Origin: Nymphaea colorata
Taxonomy: Eukaryota > Streptophyta > Magnoliopsida > Nymphaeales > Nymphaeaceae
DNA length: 64,000 bases
Assembly (NCBI RefSeq): GCF_008831285.2
Contig: NC_045150.1
Span: 16,303,362 to 16,367,361 of the forward strand
Reading direction: 5' to 3'
The notes beneath the pieces were generated by a model. It was given only the letters and a program-made list of their open reading frames with translations, was not told the origin of the DNA and did not search any database. A program made the translations under genes and the position numbers. Below, piece by piece: positions 35,771 to 48,399 of this stretch (its first letter is position 1; each line of letters begins with the position of its first letter).

Positions 35771-36750
35771 AAGATTAGACCATAATGAATGGTAGATTCT
35801 ATGAATCTTAATATTCTTCTGACAGCTCCCATTGAGATTCAACATGATCCTAATAAATTGGCTGAACCTTGTACGTACCCCCAAGTTTTCAAGTTTCATA
35901 TATATCTAGCATTTTCACAATTATTTTCAACAATTTGGGATATCAAATACTTCAATTTATCGCAGTTCTGATCCAATTACCCTCTAATCTGGTTATCGAC
36001 TATATTTTGGAACTCATCTGAATTTAAATCTAAACTTCCAACCTAAGCCCTACCTCAATCCCTACCTCAATGTAGGCTGATAATTCTTGTCAAATATAGA
36101 TCTAAACTCAATCCAAAATCCCAAGTCAAGATCCAAAAAACCATGGCTTAGATCCAGATCTGGATCCAAATCCCAACTTTAGATAAAAAATAGATCCCTA
36201 GATCCCTAGCTGGATCTAGAACTGAGCTCTACATCTAAAACTAAGCCTTATATCCAAATTCAAAGTTTTCGATCCAAAATGGAACTTAGATCTAGATCCA
36301 AATCTAATTCCAAGCACCAAATCCAAAATCATGCCCTAGATCCAAAAAGAAAGTTAAAAGTTCATAATTACACTCAAGAATCAAAATCGAGCCCAAACTA
36401 GGAAAATAGATACAGAAAATCGCCCATAGTCAATATTAGATCACTCAAATGTTTGAAATTGAGCCCAAGAATCAATTCTCAACATCATTCGTAAGCTCCC
36501 CCTCGCTTTTCACTCAATTTGGGTGGGAAATATGTGTGGGCGTGGGGCCGAGCCCAAGAATCATCTCTCAACTATCTCTTTCTCTTCTACATGTTTTTCT
36601 CTTTATTTCTTTCCACTCACTGATAAATCTTTATTTCCGTCTCTTAATTTTCTCTTAAATCTCTTGCTCTTTGCTAGTTTTTCTCTGCCTATATTTTCTT
36701 TCCCTGAAAAATCTTTACGTTGCTCTCTCTAACTGTTTTGAAAAGGTTTG
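35770..36750. repeat. Second GATCCA-rich array with pyrimidine tract
   Basis: This is collinear with 30600-31400. It starts at TTGAACTTTGAAGATTAGAC, runs through an array of AGATCTAGATCCAAAT-type words at 36000-36320, and ends in the pyrimidine-rich tract at 36570-36740. It belongs to the same duplicated unit placed 3' of locus C. Confidence 0.55.
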
Positions 36751-38370
36751 TGAAATACTCTCCTTGAAAAATAATTTCCTTCCTTTAAATACTGTTTGAT
36801 TGGAAGTTAAATCTAATATCGAGTGAGTGAACAACTTCATGCCAAGTTTTTCGAGTACAGCACCATCGACAAGGGCCTCTGAATTTTTTGTATGAGCTCT
36901 TTTTTCATTTTTTCTTTTTACTGAAAGCTATCAAATAAAAGGCAGAAGTTAATTACTTCTTCATGTCATCTTGTCAATCGAAGAACATGAAGCAAAATTA
37001 TTGCTCCTGCACTCAATTCAACCTTTCTTAACTGAACGTAAGTACTCATGCAGTAAATGCCCTCGGTTCACACTTGTCCAGAAAATTCAAGACTATTAAA
37101 AAGTCAAAAGGCAAAACTGTGTGAGGCCTGTGCTTGAAATTACATACTGTTTGCATGGATCCAGGTTCTATCTCAAAATTTTAAAGAAAAAAATTATATA
37201 TAAATTTTACTTGTCTCATATAAAAATTTTAAAAAATGATATTTCGATCTCTATCAAAATTTAAAAACTTTAATTCGACTCTCTTCATGACAAAATTTTG
37301 ACTTCATCCTTGTTCATATAACTCTTTTTTTTTCATCCTCTAGTAAGCAAAAGTTTTACATTTCTCCTACCTCTATTGGTATAACTGTATTGAAACTGAA
37401 GTATGGTACACCCACCAACTAGAACGTCACAATTCATTTTTAATGCACTCCAAAAACAAAACCTAAACAAATTTTGGTACGCAAACAACCCTATTTACAT
37501 AAAAGGCAATATCTGGCTGGGTGAGGGACACATATTTGCAATGCACCCACCCACAATACTTCAATATAAAGTAGCGTCCTTAAACTTAGAACTGTGACCG
37601 GCAAATAATTTTATGAATGTGGCCATCGGCATATTCGTGGGTTTGGCTTCATGCATTTTTGTATGCTTGAAAAGATTAAAGATATTACTTTCTTTGATAA
37701 ACACCAAGCTTCCTCTTAACATTGGTGGATTCACCTCCTAGGAAATAGAATGATGATTTTCCAAGTTTCACTGTTGCTTGTAGGGGGAAGGGTTTCTATT
37801 TATCTAACGGGGTCATTTTGATCACTTTTAGTCCATGACACATGGTCCTTTGTTAGAGGGCCATTACATATTACATGCTCCAATAACACAATGATGCTCA
37901 CAGCATATAATTCTCATCCTCCTCATTCAAGGGATTTTCTTTTGATAACATTGGACATCAGCACAAAACTTACTGGAATTGTACATTTTTATTCATTCTT
38001 GTTGTGCATTTTTTTGCTAGGTTTGAGAAATTGTGCTGAGGATATGGTACATTAAAATTTTAGAAAATTGAAAGGATTTATGTGAACTGTGGCTATAGTG
38101 GTGTCCTTACTTACAACAAAGCACAAACTGCAATAATGGACAAAGTTTCAAGCCTCTTTCACAGAAGATTAGTCACTCAAACACACAAACATGTAAGCAT
38201 ATTAAGCATATTAAGCTATCTTTATTAAATCCTATACGCAACTGTAATTGAGCAATGCATGTGAGAGCTCTCAATGAAAGCAATCAAACTACATTTCCAC
38301 CTCCAACTATTTTAGCCAATGGCTGGTCACTCCCAGGAATTAAATCTCATTGCATCTATGGATATATTTA
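36750..38370. repeat. 3' flank of locus C
   Basis: From about 37430 the sequence is collinear with the 3' flanks of B and E. From 36780 to 37420 nothing was recognised. No gene is supported. Confidence 0.5.
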
Positions 38371-38372
38371 AA

Positions 38373-39316
38373 TTATCCTTCCATCATTCTTGTCTTCTGT
38401 CGTATCGTTCTCAGCACTACAACCACTTCCTTCATGTCCAATTCTAATTCTGGTCGTTCTCATCATAACCAGCGGCTATTCATAGCAGCTGATCTTTCAG
38501 TTGGAGTAGTATTGCATTCATTAAAAAGTAGCTGTCAATGACATCTGAAATTGCAATAGGAAATGCTTCAGCCACCAATTGCCTCAAACTAAAACCCCAC
38601 CAAACTGTTCATCAGTAGGTTTTCTTCCTGTAAACACGTCAAGGAGGAGAATTCCGTAGTGGAAGACATTGGCTTTGGCTGACACCTTTCCGGCCATCCC
38701 AAATTCTAATTCAACCACTCAACAATGTTAGACATGATTAGCAAGCAAAATATAATTGGCTGATCTATGACACAATTGCACTAATTGGTTTTGGGCAAGA
38801 GGACTGGAAATTAATGGACTTAAGATCAATTGAACCTCCAATCCTGCCTTTCTCTTGTTGTATTCTCAAATATACATCTAAAAAGAATACAAGATTATGA
38901 TTTAGATATATACGTGGTTATCATTGACCTATCTCAAGGTTCTCTTAAATGGCTCCAAATCGAGTGAATTATTCAGCAGTGCCGATTGTTAGCCAGTCTT
39001 AAGCCATTAGGTAGAAAGGTGTTTACGATTAGGATTCTTTTATAAAAGAAAGGAAAAAAGTTTATAAACTCTGTTAAAAGAAGAAGATCAATTGAAGATT
39101 CTTGTCAGTTGAGGACATGCAAACAACTAATGTGTACAGATCAACGAATGCATTGTCCATGTAAAATAGTTTATCAATGACCTTTACATTATTATTGAGT
39201 TACGAACCACTTGTGCTTGTCTTTATGTGTGAACTACCAAATCATGATGATTAGATAGATCATCGGTGTTTTCATATGAATTAATATATTTATTGATGAT
39301 ATAATTAGTCAGAAAC

Positions 39317-39383
<67 letters not shown>

Positions 39384-42300
39384 TGGGCTACCTGTGTTAC
39401 TGATGACTCCATTTCTTATTTTGTGACCCTAAAAAACAGTCTCAATGCTAAAAACGGTTGCCAAAACATTGACTATGATCAATGCTTTTTTTTGCAATGC
39501 TTTAAACAATACAAATTTTTAAAAAAAATGCTTAGTCAGCTGATTTCAATATAAATAAGTAATGACTGAATATATATATAAAGAGAGAGGAGAGAGAGAA
39601 AAAGAGAGTCCACTAGGACTGGCAAACCCACCCACTTTCTCTTCGTCTCTCTTTATCTCACCTCATCACCTCTCCAGCCCCTCCCATGCGATCCACTTCT
39701 CTTTCACTTTCTTTGTGAGAGCATTATTAAAGAGAAAGAGAGTGTGTTCACACATGCACACACAACTTAAGAACTCAAAGCCAGGACAGGTTGACTAAGA
39801 AATGGTACATGCAATTATACTCACTTCGAGAGACAAAATTAATAAAAAGACCAAAAAATAAGAGATAGTACATAACTGTTGCAATGTATCCGGTGATTCT
39901 GATAGTCGCTGTAAGAGTAGAAGACTTCAGACCAACTGGAATCTTTGCAATGCCAAAACGCTAACGTATGCTGTCATGCTCCCATCTAGAAGCACATTAC
40001 ATGGCTTCAGATAACAATGAACTATAGCCTCCGAGTAACCATGGTGAAGATATTCTAGAGCACAATCCACATCAATCATAATATCCAATCTCTGAAAGAG
40101 ATTCAAGTGATGGCCACCCGAATGTAGACAGACTTCTAGGCGCTCAAGAGGCATGTATTGGAGAACTAAAGCCTTGAAATCTCTACTAGAGCAAGACGTA
40201 ATGACTTTAACGAGGTTTCAGTGCCTTATTTGGCACATGACAGTGCACTCGATATCAAAACTTTTAGATGCTCCTTCAAATAACAAATTAAGGACCTTAA
40301 CAGCAGCTGTTATTCCATCTGCTAGAATTCCTTTGTACACTGTGCCAAAGCTTCCACTTCCAAGAAAGTTAGCATCACTGAAATTGCTCGTTGCATGCAA
40401 TAGCTCTCTGTAGGAAATCATTGGGAGTGTAATTCCTCGTAATCTTTCAATGTCGTCAGGACGCTTCGACAACCCCTCTTTCTATAGCATGAGATACCAA
40501 TGAGTGCAAACAATGACCAAAAGTGCTGAGCCTCCACTTGAGAAAGCAGCAATGACTCTAGACATGTTTTTCTTACTTTGCCTCGCTGTTTTGTCTAAGC
40601 ACAATGGGCATGGAATTTGAGAGCTCCACATAGTGCATAGTTCCCTAGGAACAACTCGGCAGAAAGGTTTGCAACTTTTCACCACTTGGAATCTCTCCTT
40701 GCAATAGATTGAAGGACAAGTCCAAGACCTGGATGTGTTGAAGTTTCTCCAATGATTTTCATATCTCACTGGAAAGATTGTTATGGGAAAGGTCAATAGT
40801 GTCAAGGTTTAGCATGTGATCAAGTTGTTCAGGAATGTGTCCAACAAATGTGTTATGAGAGAGATTTAAACACTCTAACATTGGGAGCTTTGATAATGAT
40901 GCAGGCAACTCTCCACTCAGCTTATTTGCAGAGATATCCATGTCGATCATCATGGTAAAATTCTTGAGACCTAAAGGCAGGTGACCAGCGAAGGAGTTCT
41001 CCTGCAAGTATAGCTCCAACAAGCCCTTCAACTCACAAAGACTAGGCGGTAGTGCTGATGATAAATTGTTGGAGCTTAGATCCAGCACTTGCAAACTAGT
41101 GAAGTTGTTTATAAAGATTGAAATCGACCCAATTAGCATGTTGTGTTCAATATAAAAAATAAACATGTGGACGAAAAGGTAGATTGATAGTGGGATTGGG
41201 CCTTTTAAAGCATTGTTATCAAGAGAAAGCATATGTAAGCTGTGCATATGTCCTATGTTTGGTGGAATGAGCCCTTTTATTTTGTTGGAATTCAAACCTA
41301 AGGCAATTAACTTGGTCAAGTTGGCTAGGGCTAATGGGATAGTACCTTCAATCTGATTAGAGGAAAGGTCAAGTTCCAACAAGGTGGTTGTCAGGTTTCC
41401 AACAGAGGCCGGAAGAATGCCATTCAGATGGTTTTATGACAGAAAAACTTTCTCTAGTAGTCGATAGTTGGTGAACGATGTGAGAATGGAGGGCCCATGG
41501 TTGCCAGGGACATTGGTCAACATATTTCCCCGAAGGGAAAGGTGTGTCAGTTGTGACAGACTACCTAGTTCTAATAGTATCAGACCACTAAATTTATTAC
41601 TTTCTGTAGTAAGACGTTGAAGTCGTGTAGCATTAGAAAGAGAAGCCGGGAGAGGGCCATCAAAATTGTTTATACCCTTATAGAGTCTTTGGAGATTGGG
41701 AAGGAAGCGGTCAGCATCTTTAAGGAGATGCCTTGTTAGTGTATTGATCGCGAAACTCAAATCCTGAAGAGCGGATAGGTTAAACAAGCTCTTAAGCAAT
41801 GTACCAGTGAGATTGTTCATTTCCACACTAAAGAATGTCAACTGGGTTTTGCTTCCCAACTTAGAAGGAATGTTCCCTTGCTTGTGATTTTTACCAATAT
41901 TAAGGAACTCCTGCTTTGAGAGGTTGGCAAAACTGACTGGAATGGTGCCCTTGAGCCTATTACCATAAAGGTTTAGGATCTTGAGTTCCTGCAAACTTCT
42001 TAGGAACTCCGGAATGCTTCCGTAGAATTGGTTATCTTGTGCTGACAGTATTTGGAGACCTAGACAATGGCTCTGTGTTTGTGGGATCAACCCTTCAAAA
42101 TTGTTTTTTCTTATAGAATGGTTTTCTAACAGAGGAAGACGACTAAAATCAATGAGAAGGTGACCATGGAAACTGTCATCTGAGAGATCAAGAACCTGTG
42201 AGAAGGATAGATTGCTGCTGTATGGAGAGAGAGTACCTTCAAGTGCCTTTTTGGAGAGCTTCAGAGCAAGTACCCTTTGTGAACCATGACTGCATGAAAC

Positions 42301-42528
42301 TGCATTCCAGTCGCAGAACGAGATGTTGGAATTCCAATTCGATAACACATTATAAAGGTCTATAGCGACAAGGGATTTGAAAGACAGCAATGTGAATTGA
42401 TCAGTCACGTTGCTCAGAGAAACAAGGGCTGAGGGCACCTCCCCTGGGCCGAGAACCACAATGAAGGTGAAGAAGGAGAAACACAAAACAAAGACGAGCA
42501 GCTGAGGTGATCGACCGGTAGTTGCCAT
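38373..42528 (-). pseudogene. LRR receptor-like kinase, locus C (LRR-XII/Xa21-like), broken
   Basis: The start at 42528 gives MATTGRSPQLL and a hydrophobic signal segment. The frame could extend 66 codons upstream, but loci A, B and D share this internal start. The LRR ectodomain is uninterrupted for about 364 codons to a TAA at 41434-41436. It then continues in the same frame to a TGA at 40759-40761, where GEIPKSLE becomes GEI-stop. Further damage includes frameshifts before the membrane segment and a stop at 40218-40220 (HRN becomes H-stop-N). The catalytic HCDLK aspartate is tyrosine (HCYLKPCN), a one-base loss destroys DFG, and the exon 1 donor is not conserved. Exon 2 (38373-38705) has NVFHYG in place of DVYSYG and a frameshift. 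Parts of the kinase ([18 protein letters not shown]) remain readable. Confidence 0.85.
39324..39380. repeat. (TA)n microsatellite in the locus C intron
   Basis: This is a long (TA)n tract with one TAAT interruption. It lies toward the donor end of the intron, as in loci B and D. Confidence 0.95.
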
Positions 42529-43400
42529 GGCTGTCCACTTTGTTATGCAGAACATGCATGAGCAGGAGTTCAAGGTCTTCAATTTATGTATAGATTCTCT
42601 GCTAGAAAATTTGTCCTTCAATTTATGTATAGATTCATATTTCCAAATAGAGGGCACGGCTGATGATTGCATCAATGAGACTCTTTCTTGTTTCCCTTTA
42701 CCACTTTCAACTCTATTGAATCCCAAATCAAAGTTCTCAATTGAACTTCTTTTTTCCCCAGATTTCCCGAACTGGTTTCAACCAAAGTCACAGATATGTT
42801 GTCTGCCTTTTAAATGGCAAGGTTTTTCCATCATACAATATGGTTAGCATGGAGAAAACAGGAAAAATGTGGTAAGTTTTAAAAAATTGAGTAAAACTTA
42901 AAAGTAAGGGAAAATAAGAAGAATGGTAGGCAATTTGAAAAAATAAGTAGATGAAAAAAATTAGAAGTTGGAAACGAGCAGTTTAGCAATAAAAAAGTAT
43001 GAAAACATGTCTAAAATGAAAAAAAAGGGAAAAAATGCAAAAAAAACTGGAAAAAGGCATTCTCAGTTTAGCAATAAAAAAGTATGAAAAATGTCTAAAA
43101 TGAAAAAAAGGGAAAAAATGCAAAAAAAACTGGAAAAGGGCGTTTCTTTGGTGTGGCACTTTTTTTCCAAAAAATTACTTGAATCGGGTGGTTCGTTCAA
43201 ATTTATGCTAAATCAATTGGATGTAGTCCATCTGTTTTTTAAAAAAAGTTATTGGTTTTTATTATCTTATATAGGTTGTTTATTTATTTTTCAAAACAAT
43301 ATAATTTTCATATTTTGTGCTGATTCACAACCAAATCATTTAAATCACCAGATCAACCAGCACATGAAAGTTGCTTAGTAACTTTATCCACTCATTTTAG
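42529..43400. repeat. 5' flank of locus C with 85-base tandem duplication
   Basis: The flank is collinear with 56578-57330 upstream of locus D. Within it, the unit starting CAGTTTAGCAATAAAAAAGT occurs twice in tandem (42979-43063 and 43064-43147). D has only one copy, so the duplication happened after C and D separated. Confidence 0.75.
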
Positions 43401-43671
43401 AAGCTGAAGTTTCAAAGGTCGCAATCAGACGGATCACGGATCACGATGGCCAGTTCTTAGTTTTTAAGGAGTCCAAATTTTTTTATATCCAGGTTGGATC
43501 TGATTTATTTGGGTTAATCCAAATCGAGACCCAATCTAACTTATATATTTTTTTTATTTGTCAATATTCAGATTTAATGATCTGGGCCAGATCCAACCTG
43601 TTGACAGTGCTAACTCCATAAAGCCACGCATTCTGACAGGGTCATAGTTAATTGCGCTAATGTCCCACTTG

Positions 43672-43716
<45 letters not shown>

Positions 43717-45145
43717 GAGAGAGAGAGAGGGAGAATTAAAACCTTTAAATGTAGAAGAAATTTATTTGATTGGATTTGAAGCGTCAAAGGTGAAAAAGGG
43801 CAACACCATCACCAATGGTCCAATAGCCAAGCCATTGCATCCCCATACAAATAAATTCAAGAACTGAAAATAAATCCAAGTAAAAATCCTCATCATACAT
43901 TTGGATCCGGATAAGCCTTAGGTGTGAACCTTACCACTTTCGTTACTGGAACCACTGTATATTGCTCTTCAGTTCAGAGTGGCTGACCACTATCATCGAC
44001 CTTTTGAACAAAGGAGTACCAAGTCTATCTTAATTAGTAAAACCGGTTTTTGAAGCGAGTCGACAATGCTGCCAGTTTGGTAAACTGGCCGATCCAACAA
44101 CCTAAATGATTTAGATGCAAATCAGCAAAAAGACAACATTTAAAAATTCAAATTTTCTTTCGGAAAATGAACTGAAGAATATAAAAATTGATTCGACAAC
44201 ATTTAAAAACTGAACGCCCATTGATTCAAATAAGGATAGGGAATATAAGATCACATTCTTCAACGATTAATTTCCTATCCAATTTTGAATCAATGGGCAT
44301 CCAATACAGCTAGCCATCTTGGTCAGATTGCGATGTTGTGAAAAACAGCTTTTGAAACGAGTGGAAACTTCCATGTTGTCGGCCGATCGGTGATTTAAAT
44401 GACTACATTGTGAATCAGCATAAAATATGAAAAATTATATTCTTTTTGAAAAATAAATAAACAGTATAAAAAACTAATTAAAAAACAATTTTTTTAAAAA
44501 AAAACAGGCGGACTGGATAAAATTGACTTAGCGAATACTTGAAGCAACTATGCCATTCGTGTTATCATGGCTCCCCATGTTGCACTAATCAAGCAACATA
44601 GTAGTTGCAAACGTGGCTCCCCGTGTTGGTTGTGAGAGATGACAACCAACATTAAAAACTTATCTTTTTTTTAAAAAAAAAACAGTGATAAAACGTGAAT
44701 AATAAGTCCTCTGAATAAAACGGCAAAAAGATAATCTTTTTTGAAAAGAATCCTCCAAAAAAAACTTGGTTTTCCTGCCTTTTTCATATTTTTCAATTTT
44801 TTTAGAAAGTTACTATTTTTTTTTGCATTTTTTGTTTTTTTATTTTTCATGCACACCGTATTATAAGGTAGCTGTTTAAAAAGCAAAAATAATATTGTGA
44901 TTATGGTAGAAAGCTAGCTTTGGATATATAAAAAAAAAAGTTCAATTGACAACTTTGGTTTGGGGTTGAATAGAGTGGAAAAGTGGTAAAGGGAAATAAG
45001 GTACGGGTTACACCATGAAAAAGTGTATGCCGCTGAACATGGAAATGTGAAGCAAACACTTTCCAAAGCAGTAAACCTTCAACTCCTGTTTGTGCACGTA
45101 CCGGACAGGCAGGACTATCACTAGTTGCTTTATATATATATATAT
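43400..45145. repeat. Spacer ending in an inverted copy of the receptor flank
   Basis: A TA/GA microsatellite is at 43673-43732. A fold-back sequence lies at 44216-44298. From about 44740 to 45000 the sequence resembles the reverse complement of 42690-43150; a shared landmark is GTTCAATTGACAACTTTGG. The D flank has the same arrangement (56800-57160 and 57780-58080). No gene is supported. Confidence 0.55.
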
Positions 45146-45700
45146 TCAACAAGTTGTTGGTTATGCATAACCTCATTCAGAAATGATTTCTCGGTTATTC
45201 TTCTTGATCAGGACCAAGAAACAAACATTAAACAGTCAACGGCAAAATCAACACCAAATTTCTCAAAACAAAAGTGAAAGAAATGCTGTGTGTCATTTGA
45301 TTGTGTTACCTTGTTAGTCAAAAGCAGAATTTATGTTGCACGAACAGCTTGCTGAGGATTAGGTCCCCTGCGTTTGTTAAGCAAAATCAATCTGTGCAAT
45401 GGAGAAAGATTAGCAAATTAATGCTGATATTCACAGTGATGTTTGCCTTGAATTGACTCAACCCTTCAAAAGCACATGAAAGGAAACAAACCAAAACACA
45501 CAGATACATGTTAGCAGTTAAACTACACAAAAAGAGAGCATAATTTCTATGTAAGACTGAAGGAGCCAAAAAGGATATTATTTGACATTAATTTCCTTGG
45601 CGACTTATATCATAACCAGTACTCAAATATTTAATTCACAAGAAAAATAAGATCAACATTACTTGCACAAACATATCAGTGCACTGTATATGTTAGAATG
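45146..45700. repeat. Duplicated segment (pair of 58850-59400)
   Basis: This is collinear with 58860-59400 upstream of D, including AAACACACAGATACA and the GCACTGTATATG stretch next to the hAT-type insertion. Its first part also matches 4220-4345. No gene is supported. Confidence 0.6.
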
Positions 45701-45707
45701 TGTGTGT

Positions 45708-45896
45708 CAGAGGTGGAGCCAGAAATTTTTTCGTTGCAAGGACTGAATTATAGATTCAAATTTTAACAGAGACTGGAATAAAAAATTTTATATACGTTAA
45801 ACTAAGATTTATGAAATTTACATATCAATGTTTTAATTTTTGAAATTTGAGGGTGGGGGGCCAAGGCCCCTGCTGGCGCCCCTGCCTCAGTCCCTG
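45708..45896. mobile_element. Short non-autonomous hAT-type element (C flank)
   Basis: The element begins CAGAGGTGGAGCCAG and ends CCTGCCTCAGTCCCTG, which are imperfect terminal inverted repeats. It contains a GGGCCAAGGCCCC palindrome near its right end. The left target site reads GTGTGTGT; the right one is altered. The orthologous copy at 59408-59607 has both target sites intact. It has no coding capacity. Confidence 0.7.
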
Positions 45897-45899
45897 CAT

Positions 45900-46870
45900 G
45901 GTGTGGTGTTGTATCTGTGGGTCTGTCTAAAGTACTATTAGCCAATCCTAGATGGGGTGTTATACATACCCAAGCCCAAACCAATGGATGGAATGGATGG
46001 AATTCCAAGAATACAATATGTTGTCCCAAAAGTCCATCTCCACAAACAAACAGGAGACTAAGTTTACATTTTGTTTTTAGAACATCCAGTGTGAACAAAA
46101 TCTCTCTCTCTCTCTCTCTCTCACTTTCTTAACACACCAAGAAAATGGAATCAGAAGAAAAGAAGGACACGGAAAGAACACACAAAGATTTTACATGGTT
46201 TTGAGACAATGTTTTCTTAGGTCCATGGCCACCACACAAAGCAGTTTCCACTATCAGAAAAAAATTAGAAAGTACGAGCTAAAACGACGTCCTCTTAAAC
46301 ATGAGATTAGAGCAAAACCCACCAAATAAAAAATTATATAAATACCCTTACCAAAATTAGGGAAGGCTATCAAGTATGGATCAGACTCAACACTCCAACA
46401 GCAGTCACCGAGGCCATTATGTTTTTAAATATTTTTCAAGGGGCCAAAGTGATCCATTCTGAGGTCAGTTGGATGAAGGGAATGTCTTTTAGGAGAATGA
46501 TCTCATTATATCCTTTTGAGGGGAGAAGCCACCCAAAAGTTTAAACATTCAGCACGAGTGCTGTCAAACTTAAAACTAAGAAGTGAATCATTGACAGTTG
46601 CTCATGCTGTGAGCACTCTCAATACACAGGCACCTCACACCACTACAGCACACACTTGATCACTTGTAGGGCTATATAAGGGCCGAGTCAAAATCGAGCT
46701 CATTCAGCTTGGCTCGAGCTTGAGTTAGCTATACAAGGGCCGCTTGAACTCCATCCGATAGACCAAGCCACAGCTCAAGCATGACTCTTTTAAGCTCGTC
46801 TACCAACTCCCCATTTGACCTGATTTCTTTTTTTGGTTTTTAGTTTGAAAATTTTCAAAAGAATTCCAGA
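45900..46870. other. Intergenic region
   Basis: A (TC)n tract lies at 46100-46124. The 46680-46800 part is rich in words such as GAGCTCATT and CTCGAGCTTGAG. No gene was recognised. Confidence 0.4.
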
Positions 46871-48150
46871 TAAATGGTTTACTCAAGTTCAATCAATCAA
46901 TTTTATAAAACTCAAACTCACTTGTTTGTAATCGCGAGCTTTGAGTTAAGCTTGAGCTTAATAGAGCAAATTCGAGTCCAGTTGAGTTGACTCTGATTTG
47001 AATTGAATGTCCAAGCCAACTGCTCCAAAAACATTTGGATGAAGAAAAGAAATTTACTAATCAACTAAAAAATCAGATAGGATTTCAAATTAAGAAATGA
47101 CATCCGATTAGATTTAGATTCATATATGCATAAATATCCGAACAGATTCAGATTTAATCATATAAAAATATTCAATCGAATTCAGATTTAGATTCAAATA
47201 TACAAAAATATCAGTTCAGATCCAGATGGGACTTAGATTTAAATAAAAATTCTGTATTCAATGCTCCACAGTTTGTAAATCAGCCAGATTCGGTTCAAAT
47301 ATGATTCAGATTCAAATTGCATATATGAATATAAAAATCAGATTCGGATTGGATTCTGATTGTGACATCTGATTTCAGATTCATATTAGGATGAAAAAAA
47401 TGGATTTAGATCAGATTCAAATTATGAAATCTGATTTTGGATTCAGTTTTGGACGAGGAAAGAAAACAGATTCAGATGTGGAATCTGATTTGGGATTCAA
47501 ATTTGGATATAACTTTTCTTTTAAATTCGTATCCAAACTCGAATCTGAGTATATAAGTATCCATACTGTCAAGAAAGTATTTTATTTGAATCGGATCCAT
47601 GGTTATTCGTATCCAAAGTCGAATCATATTCTAATATTTTACATTTTTATTTTTGTATTTAGGTCCATCGATTTTCAAGAAAACCATGGTCAGTCGTTCT
47701 TTTGAGTCATCCCAACTCCTCCAAGGGTGTCAGTGATGGCTGTTCAAGACGTTCTTAATGAGAAGGTTGCCGAATAACTTCAGCTTCTCCAAGAGTATCA
47801 GCATGCTGGAGCTTGTGGACATTGAGAAATGGTTCCATATTTGGGTGGTGGCCTTTTGGATATGATTAATTACTTAAAACTAAATCTGATCTGAATCCGT
47901 ATCTGATCCGATACTTATATATAGCAGAATCTGAATCGGAAACCAGTCGGATGTTATTTCTTAAACCGAAGATGATCCATTTCTTAGTTAGATTTGGGTT
48001 GTGGCCTTCTGGTTTTGCGATAAAAGTTATTCTTAGCAGATTCAAAAGCAGGAGAGGATGACCTGAGATATTCAACTTACAGTCGACTGTCACCCTCATC
48101 TTTGATCTTCATAGTGAAACCATGGCCAAGAGATGGGGATGGCGCTCGTT
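46870..48150. repeat. Block P, copy 3 (with internal partial duplication)
   Basis: This is collinear with 4560-5740 and 1-1150, with the GATTCA array at 47040-47640. It first shows the deleted junction seen in copy 2 (CTTTTGG joined to ATATGA at about 47861). It then starts again near 47995 with the undeleted version leading into the kinase fragment. No gene is supported. Confidence 0.6.
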
Positions 48151-48164
48151 AGGCTCAGGGGTAT

Positions 48165-48375
48165 CATTTTAAGCCTGGCGACTACCTCCTTCATGTCCAT
48201 TCTTACAATTGATGACTCCCATGAACATGACAGCACTATCTCCATGATCATCACCAACAGCTCATTCCAAGCAGTCAGTTTTTCAGTTGCAGTGCGGTTG
48301 CTTTCCTTGAGAAGATGGCCATCAATGACATCTGAGATTGGTACGGGAAGTGCTTCGGCCCCACTGCCTTTCTTT
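48165..48375 (-). pseudogene. LRR-RLK kinase C-terminal fragment (orphan exon 2, copy G)
   Basis: On the minus strand this encodes GAEALPVPISDVIDGHLL, a NELLVMIMEIVLSC segment and MKEVVARLK, matching copy F at 1169-1452 and the end of exon 2 in the large loci. It lacks everything before EALPVP. After ARLK it diverges, because the terminal RIPQKAS segment of copy F is lost. It is a truncated fragment carried within block P. Confidence 0.75.
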
Positions 48376-48399
48376 CTTTTTCTGTCTAAAGCAATGTTC

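Noticed and set aside
40153-40413. Plus-strand open frames over the kinase exons (also 11553-11816 and 53838-54116)
   Set aside because: They are antisense shadows of the minus-strand kinase. Their mutual similarity only reflects homology of the receptors.
42529-42726. Upstream start for locus C, adding 66 residues
   Set aside because: The extension is not conserved as a start in loci A, B or D. The shared MATTGRSPQ start is followed directly by a signal-peptide-like segment.
47391-47705. 104-residue frame with SDFGF repeats in block P
   Set aside because: It is created by the GATTCA-type array. The other block P copies do not keep the frame.
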